Source: JAKAQB01 sp027320105
GTDB taxonomy: Bacteria > Actinomycetota > Acidimicrobiia > Acidimicrobiales > Palsa-688
DNA: 64,000 nucleotides
Reading direction: 5' to 3'
Assembly: GCA_027320105.1 (NCBI GenBank)
Contig: DAHVMA010000099.1
Span: 1-64,000, forward strand
Positions 59,452 through 64,000 of this stretch are shown here, piece by piece. Positions within the stretch are counted from its first letter, which is position 1, and each line of letters starts with the position of its first letter. The notes beneath the pieces were generated by a model. The model was not told where the DNA came from, did no database searches, and worked only from the letters and a program-made list of their open reading frames with translations. The position numbers were made by a program, and so were the translations under genes.

Positions 59452-61020
59452 CTAGGCGAGGGGGACCGACTGGCCAGCCTGGACGTAGGAGTGCTCGTGG
59501 GCGAGGAGGCCGATCAGCGCGAACGGCACCGCGACCACCCCGATCCAAGGAGCCGCCACCGCCACCGCCACCGTTGCGATCCCGATCCAGAAGGGGCCGG
59601 CGAAGCGTCCCCGGGTCATCTCGTGCGCCGCGAGGTGGGCGTGCGCAGTGGGGTGGGTGAGGGTGACCTCGCCGCCGACGAAGATCAAGTGGACGCCGGC
59701 GGCGACCGCGAGGGTCACCTCCAGGGCGCTGCTCGCTCCGACAGGGCCGAGGCCACCGGCCGCGAAGACAAGCAGCGAGGCGCTACCGACCACCGCCGCC
59801 TGCACCGCCAGGTGGGGCGGTAGCAGCGGGCTCTGCCAGAGGTCCCGGGCCTTGGCCTGGGGGAAGAGGAAGGCGGTGTAGATGGCCGTTGCGATCGCCC
59901 CGGCGAGCGCGAAACCGCCGATCACCGCCTCGGCGGTGTTGCCGGCCGGGGTGGGTATGGCCGTGACCCCGGTGAGGATCGCCACGACGAGGAAAGCGCT
60001 GGCCGCCGCGCCATAGAAGCCGATTAGGAATGACCCGCGAACCATCCAGGACCGCCAGTGGTGGCGGGTGAAGATCAAGTAGAAGCGCATCGGGTGCTTC
60101 AGGTCCCAGATGAGCAGCACTCCGGTGACTGCGAGGAACGCCAGCGCCAGCGACGGCGCCACGTAACGCACCAACGGGCCCGAGAAGTCGAGCACCCCGG
60201 CATAGGCGAGCGCCAGTGCGACTGCCAGCGCGCCCGAGCCGATCCCCTTGGTCCAGGTGTAGAGGCTGACCCGCCAGCCCCAGGGGGCATGGTGGGGGAC
60301 GTCGTAGGACAGCAGGGCGGCAGCCGAGGAGTTGTGGTGCGAGGGGTGCCCGGATGTGACCAGCTGGGGGTCGCTCGGGTCGCCCTGGGTCGCCCAGGCG
60401 TACAGGCCACCGTCGGGCCGGCGGGCGGCCAGCGGGTCGAGGGTCGCCTGGTGGGCGCCCCTGTAGTACAGACCGGGGCGGGTGTGCTTCTCCGGGCGGC
60501 GCACCGCGACCGGCTCGCGCTGGACGATCTTCGCCACCTTCGAGGTGGGGTCGTTGAGGTCGCCGACCAGGATCGCCTCGGTGGGGCACACAGACACGCA
60601 CGCCGGCTCCAGGCCGACCTCGAGGCGGTGGGCGCAGAAGTTGCACTTCTCGGCCGAGTGATCCTCGGGGTTGATGAAGATGGCGTCGTACGGGCAGGCA
60701 GCCATGCATGCCTTGCAGCCGATGCAGATCGACTTGTCGAAGTCGACGATCCCGTCGGGACGGCGGTACATCGCCTCGGTCGGGCAGACTGTGACGCACG
60801 GGGCGTCGGAGCACTGGTTGCATCGCGTCACCTGGAAGTTGCGCCGCACGTGGGGGAACGTGCCGACTTCCACCGACTTCACGTAGGTGCGGGTAACCCC
60901 GAGAGGCACCGAGTTCTCGCTCTTGCACGCCGTGGTGCACGCATGGCAGCCGATGCACCGGGTCTGGTCGAGCACCTTGACCCAGCGAGGAGGCACCTCT
61001 TGCTCGGCGGCAATCATCAC
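59452..61020 (-). CDS. Fused 4Fe-4S ferredoxin (PsrB-type) and NrfD membrane subunit
   Basis: A protein of 522 residues. Residues 20-180 hold four ferredoxin-type 4Fe-4S sites (CIGCHACTTAC, CNQCSDAPCVTVCP, CIGCKACMAACP, CNFCAHRLEVGLEPAC). After a linker (180-235), the NrfD-type membrane domain spans about 240-520 in eight or so helices (YTWTKGIGSGALAVALALA, LIWDLKHPMRFYLIFT, SWMVRGSFLIGFYG). PsrB and PsrC are normally two proteins; here they form one chain. It would link the quinone pool to the catalytic subunit. It starts 10 bases after the LysR stop. Confidence 0.9.
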   Translation of the reverse strand: MMIAAEQEVPPRWVKVLDQTRCIGCHACTTACKSENSVPLGVTRTYVKSVEVGTFPHVRRNFQVTRCNQCSDAPCVTVCPTEAMYRRPDGIVDFDKSICIGCKACMAACPYDAIFINPEDHSAEKCNFCAHRLEVGLEPACVSVCPTEAILVGDLNDPTSKVAKIVQREPVAVRRPEKHTRPGLYYRGAHQATLDPLAARRPDGGLYAWATQGDPSDPQLVTSGHPSHHNSSAAALLSYDVPHHAPWGWRVSLYTWTKGIGSGALAVALALAYAGVLDFSGPLVRYVAPSLALAFLAVTGVLLIWDLKHPMRFYLIFTRHHWRSWMVRGSFLIGFYGAAASAFLVVAILTGVTAIPTPAGNTAEAVIGGFALAGAIATAIYTAFLFPQAKARDLWQSPLLPPHLAVQAAVVGSASLLVFAAGGLGPVGASSALEVTLAVAAGVHLIFVGGEVTLTHPTAHAHLAAHEMTRGRFAGPFWIGIATVAVAVAAPWIGVVAVPFALIGLLAHEHSYVQAGQSVPLA

Positions 61021-61030
61021 CCGCTGGAAG

Positions 61031-62023
61031 CTACGGCCGAGCAGCGTTCCCAGGTAGCCCTCGACGGCTTGGCTCCCCCCAAGCTACGCTTGGGGGGAGG
61101 GGATCACCGGCCGGCGGCGCCGGGCGGGCGACGGCGAGCAACTGGCTTCCGAGCAGTCCGGGGCCGGTCCTCGTGCTCCAGACCGCTCGGATGGTCCGTG
61201 CCAGGTTGATCCCATCCACCTCGACCCGGCACAGCTCACCAGTGGCGACGTCGGCGGCGGCGGCGAGGCTGCTCAGCACCGCCGGTCCCTCTTCCCGGCG
61301 GGCGGCGGCCAGGATGGCAGCAGACGACCCGAGCTCGAGGCGGGAGCGGACGCCGCCCCAGGGTTGCAGCACCTCCTCGAGCACCTCACGGGTGCCCGAG
61401 CCGCGCTCGCGTACGATGAGGTCAACCTGGGCGAGGTCCGCTCCGCCCAGGGATCGCCGGCGGCGGCTCCAGGGGTGGCGAGGGGTCACCACCACCACCA
61501 GGGTGTCGGTGGCTATGGCCTCGGAGCCCATCCCTGGCACCGGCCGGTCGGGCCCCTCCACGAAGCCGACGTCGACCCTGCCCTGCTCGACGGCGGCCAG
61601 CACCTGGCTCGAGTTCTCCACCTCGAGTGTCACGGCCAACTCCGGCAGCTGGCCGTGCAGCGCCTCTATCCAAGCAGGGACCAAGTGCTCGGCGACGGTG
61701 AACGAGGCCGCTACCCGCAGGCGGGCCGCCGATCCGGACCTCAGCCGGTCGGCGACACCCGCCAGGCCGGCGACGGCCTCGAGCACGCCGCGGGCGGCGG
61801 CGACGACCTCGACGCCGTCGGGCGTGAGCCGGGTGCCCGACGGGTCGCGTTGCAAGAGCCGGAGCCCGAGGGCGCGCTCGAGGCCGGTCATCCGCATGCT
61901 GACGGCCGGCTGGGACAATCCGAAGCGGTTGGCTGCCTGGCCGAGGCTGCCGGTCTCGGCTACCGCCACGAGCAACTCGAGCTGCCGCAGCTCCACGGTG
62001 GCGCCCGGCCTCATGGGTGACAT
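61031..62023 (-). CDS. LysR-family transcriptional regulator
   Basis: A protein of 330 residues. The winged helix ELRQLELLVAVAETGSLGQAAN and FGLSQPAVSMRMTGLERALGLRLLQRD is typical; the effector domain (about 95-300) has RLRVAASFTVAEHLVPAWI and VDVGFVEGP. It lies directly upstream of the molybdoenzyme operon on the same strand, an arrangement suggesting auto- and operon control. CysB/CbbR-like roles are possible. Two ATG starts 9 bases apart (62023, 62014) are available. The C-terminal tail is Pro-rich. Confidence 0.92.
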   Translation of the reverse strand: MSPMRPGATVELRQLELLVAVAETGSLGQAANRFGLSQPAVSMRMTGLERALGLRLLQRDPSGTRLTPDGVEVVAAARGVLEAVAGLAGVADRLRSGSAARLRVAASFTVAEHLVPAWIEALHGQLPELAVTLEVENSSQVLAAVEQGRVDVGFVEGPDRPVPGMGSEAIATDTLVVVVTPRHPWSRRRRSLGGADLAQVDLIVRERGSGTREVLEEVLQPWGGVRSRLELGSSAAILAAARREEGPAVLSSLAAAADVATGELCRVEVDGINLARTIRAVWSTRTGPGLLGSQLLAVARPAPPAGDPLPPSVAWGEPSRRGLPGNAARP

Positions 62024-62066
62024 GATGCACCACCTCGGCCGGCGGGGCGGGTTGGGTCGGGTCGGG

Positions 62067-62150
62067 TGCCCAGGGCGGGACTCGAACCCGCACGCCCTTG
62101 CAGGCAGGAACTTTTGAGGCTCCCGTGTCTGCCGATTCCACCACCTGGGC
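62067..62150 (-). tRNA. tRNA-Leu(CAA)
   Basis: On the minus strand, an 84-base cloverleaf with acceptor GCCCAGG/CCTGGGC and discriminator A. The anticodon stem is GGAGC/GTTCC around loop CTCAAAA (anticodon CAA). It has a long variable arm as in class II tRNAs and T-arm GCGGGTTCGAGTCCCGC. CCA is not encoded (ACCC follows). It decodes UUG. Confidence 0.96.
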
Positions 62151-62193
62151 TCGGCGGCAACCGTACTACGCCGCCCCGCCCGGGCCCCTGCCG

Positions 62194-63072
62194 TCAGGCG
62201 ATGACGAGCACCGCCACGCCGACGCACACAATGGAGGCAGCGACGACCCGCCGGGCCGCCGAGCCCTCGTGGAGCACGACTGCGCCGAGGAGGGCGGCGG
62301 CTACGACGCTGGTCTCGCGCAGGGCCGACACGACCCCGAGGTCGAGGCGCGTCTGCGCCCACAGCACGGCGCAGTAGGTGGCGACGGAGAGGGCGCCACC
62401 GAAGGTGCCGATCGCCCACGTCCGGGAGGGAGCGGCGGGGAGAAGCCGGCGGCGCCACAGGCCGAGGCCGATGACGAGGACCCCCGACTCGGCCAGGAAC
62501 AGCACGCCGGCGTAGCCGAGGGTGTTGTGGGCGTGGCGGACGCCGAGCCCGTCGCTGAGGCTGTAGGCGGCGATCACCACGCCGGTTGCCACGGCGAGAA
62601 CCGTGGCGCGCCGGTCGCCGCCGGGGGCCCCGCCGACGAGCCACACCAGGCTCACGAGGCCGCCGGCGATGATGGCGATGCCGACGAGTTGGAGCGGGCT
62701 GAGTCGCTCCCCGGCGGCGAGCGCGGCGCCGCCGGTGACGAGCAGCGGTGCCAGGCCCCGGGCGAGGGGGTACACCCGGCTCAGGTCGCCGAGGCGGTAG
62801 GAGTTGAGGAGGCTGAGGTTGTAGACGACGTGCAGGCAGACCGACGTGGCCAGGTAGGGCCAGGCGGCTGCCCGCGGGGAGCCTGCGGCCGCCCACAGCG
62901 CCGCTCCACCGATCGCAGCGCTCCCGCTGATCAGCCAGAAGGCGACGACCTGGTCGGCGATGATCTTGGCGCAGAGGTTCCAGCCGGCGTGCGCTACCGC
63001 AGCGGCGAGCACGACGGCGACGACGACCCCGGGAGGCCCCGCCCTGCCGACTGCTGCCAAGCCTGTTGCCAC
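62194..63072 (-). CDS. EamA/DMT-superfamily transporter
   Basis: A membrane protein of 292 residues with ten predicted helices in two EamA repeats (VVAVVLAAAVAHAGWNLCAKIIADQ in the first, VLAVATGVVIAAYSLSDGLGV in the second). The sequences SRVYPLARGLAPLLV, ALRETSVVAAALLGAVVLHE and the start HAGWNLCAK are typical. Relatives export amino acids or nucleotide-related metabolites; the substrate is unknown. GTG start. It faces the divergent phoU gene. Confidence 0.9.
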   Translation of the reverse strand: MATGLAAVGRAGPPGVVVAVVLAAAVAHAGWNLCAKIIADQVVAFWLISGSAAIGGAALWAAAGSPRAAAWPYLATSVCLHVVYNLSLLNSYRLGDLSRVYPLARGLAPLLVTGGAALAAGERLSPLQLVGIAIIAGGLVSLVWLVGGAPGGDRRATVLAVATGVVIAAYSLSDGLGVRHAHNTLGYAGVLFLAESGVLVIGLGLWRRRLLPAAPSRTWAIGTFGGALSVATYCAVLWAQTRLDLGVVSALRETSVVAAALLGAVVLHEGSAARRVVAASIVCVGVAVLVIA

Positions 63073-63185
63073 TCCTCCGGCTCCTTTCCCTCCGCAGCAG
63101 TCCTGTCACATCGGGCCAGGGATGTCAACGGCAACGTGAACAACGGGTGAACAGGCGGGAACCCCCCGTTGGGTAGGTTCGTTCC

Positions 63186-63797
63186 GTGGAGTCACTGAAG
63201 GACCTGAAGGACGCGGTGGTCGAGATGTTCGCCCTCGTCAGCGAGGCGCTCGCCCGGGCCACGGCCGCGCTCCTCGATGCCGACACCCGCCTGGCCGAAG
63301 CGGTGGTGGCGGCCGACGACGAGATCGACGCCCGCACCGCCGCCCTCACCACCACCATATGGGAGCTGGTCGACCGCGGCGGCTCCGACCGGCCGCCGCT
63401 TCGCGACCTCGTCGGCCTGCTCCTGATCCTCCCCGAGCTAGAGCGTTCCGCCGACCTGGCTGAGCACATCGCCCAACGAGCGCAGAAGAACCTGGGTGCC
63501 GACATGAGCCCCGTCAGCCGAGGGATCGTCGCCCGCATGGGCCACGTCGCCGTCGAGATGTGGCAGTCGACCACCGCCGCCTACGCGACCCGCCAGACCG
63601 GCAGCACCGAGCTCGACGAAGCCGACGAGGAGCTCGACATCCTCCACGACCGGCTCACCACCGAGGTCGCTACGGGGGCAATGGAGCCCGCCGTCGCTGC
63701 CCAGGTCACCCTCGTTGCCCGCTTCTACGAGCGCCTTGGCGACCATGCGGTCAACCTCGCCCGCCGCAGCGACACCCTGCCGCCGCCGCCCGTGTGA
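63186..63797 (+). CDS. phoU: PhoU-family phosphate-signalling protein
   Basis: A helical protein of 203 residues made of two three-helix PhoU repeats. The metal-binding signatures E-x-x-x-D type appear as LPELERSADLAEHIAQRAQ in repeat 1 and ARFYERLGDHAVNLARRS in repeat 2. PhoU links the Pst transporter to PhoR and dampens the Pho regulon. GTG 63186 start. A histidine kinase end lies convergently downstream and may be the PhoR partner. Confidence 0.94.
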   Translation: MESLKDLKDAVVEMFALVSEALARATAALLDADTRLAEAVVAADDEIDARTAALTTTIWELVDRGGSDRPPLRDLVGLLLILPELERSADLAEHIAQRAQKNLGADMSPVSRGIVARMGHVAVEMWQSTTAAYATRQTGSTELDEADEELDILHDRLTTEVATGAMEPAVAAQVTLVARFYERLGDHAVNLARRSDTLPPPPV

Positions 63798-63828
63798 GAT
63801 CGCCGGTCGCGGCGAGCAGGCGCCCCCG

Positions 63829-64000
63829 CGTCACGAGGAAGACGGTGGGGGAGGAGACGTCGGTACCGGCGCACATTGCCCCCAGCTCCCGATCGGCGGT
63901 GAGGGCTCCTCCTCCTCCACGGTGGGCAGCACGATGCGCACGAGGGTGCCCCCGCCGGGGGGCTGGATGATCTGCACTGCTCCGCCGTGGCCCGTCACCA
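63829..64000 (-). CDS. Sensor histidine kinase, 3' end only
   Basis: The minus-strand frame to the window edge reads VTGHGGAVQIIQPPGG, then TLVRIVLPTVEEEEPS and a Pro/Ser-rich tail before TGA at 63829. This is the terminal part of a HATPase domain (G2/final strand G-G-T-x-x-x-I-x-L-P). Next to phoU, a PhoR-type kinase is likely. About 57 codons are visible; no more can be said. Confidence 0.65.

Overview
The window is dense, high-GC DNA from an actinobacterium, most likely an uncultured Acidimicrobiia-like lineage. Supporting signs are a WhiB iron-sulfur protein, a mycothiol-dependent-isomerase-family protein, many GTG starts, frequent 4-base GTGA/ATGA stop-start overlaps, and a fabD-fabH-acpP-fabF cluster. 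The class-level placement is inference; 'actinobacterium' is firm.

Layout. 1-5312: end of a tryptophan operon (trpE 3' end, a YgfZ folate-binding gene and a lipoprotein gene inserted, then trpC-trpF-trpB-trpA). 5328-12707: glucose dehydrogenase-like, YqgE, P450, an AbiEi/DUF559 gene, a sigma-factor remnant, an AidB-type acyl-CoA dehydrogenase and a class III aminotransferase. 12759-18866 (minus): isocitrate dehydrogenase, then an acetate/propionate module (SatP-type transporter, PrpE-type acyl-CoA synthetase, NarL-type two-component pair). 19186-26536 (minus): inorganic-carbon accumulation operon dabB-dabA-PII-like, followed by a phosphatase, a Sua5-type enzyme and LarB, with a divergent winged-helix regulator. 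27319-34931: DUF6671 protein, GH43-like protein, GT39-type membrane glycosyltransferase, TypA, MDMPI/WYL divergent pair.

36319-44207 is the most unusual part. A promoter with a LacI-type operator precedes a 1016-codon gene that fuses a LacI regulator (about residues 1-335) to a glycogen-debranching/MGH1-like glycosidase (about 350-1016). It is followed by a complete sugar ABC importer (binding protein, two permeases, MsmX/UgpC-type ATPase). Sensor, repressor and hydrolase for an imported oligosaccharide may thus be one polypeptide.

44377-55546: ABC1 kinase, Bcp peroxiredoxin, membrane protein/Lrp pair, class II aldolase, two membrane proteins (the second behind a leader with a 9-base anti-Shine-Dalgarno element), the fatty-acid synthesis cluster (FabD carries an extra lipoyl-like tail) and WhiB. 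55565-62150 (minus): LysR regulator, fused PsrB-NrfD electron-transfer subunit, molybdopterin oxidoreductase and TorD chaperone, with tRNA-Leu(CAA) upstream. The right end has an EamA transporter, PhoU and the 3' end of a sensor kinase.

Two copies of a 51-bp nearly perfect palindrome (8404-8454, 29326-29376) each lie between convergent genes and look like a dispersed bidirectional terminator or REP-like element. Starts were chosen from ribosome-binding sites and overlaps; database comparison was not possible.
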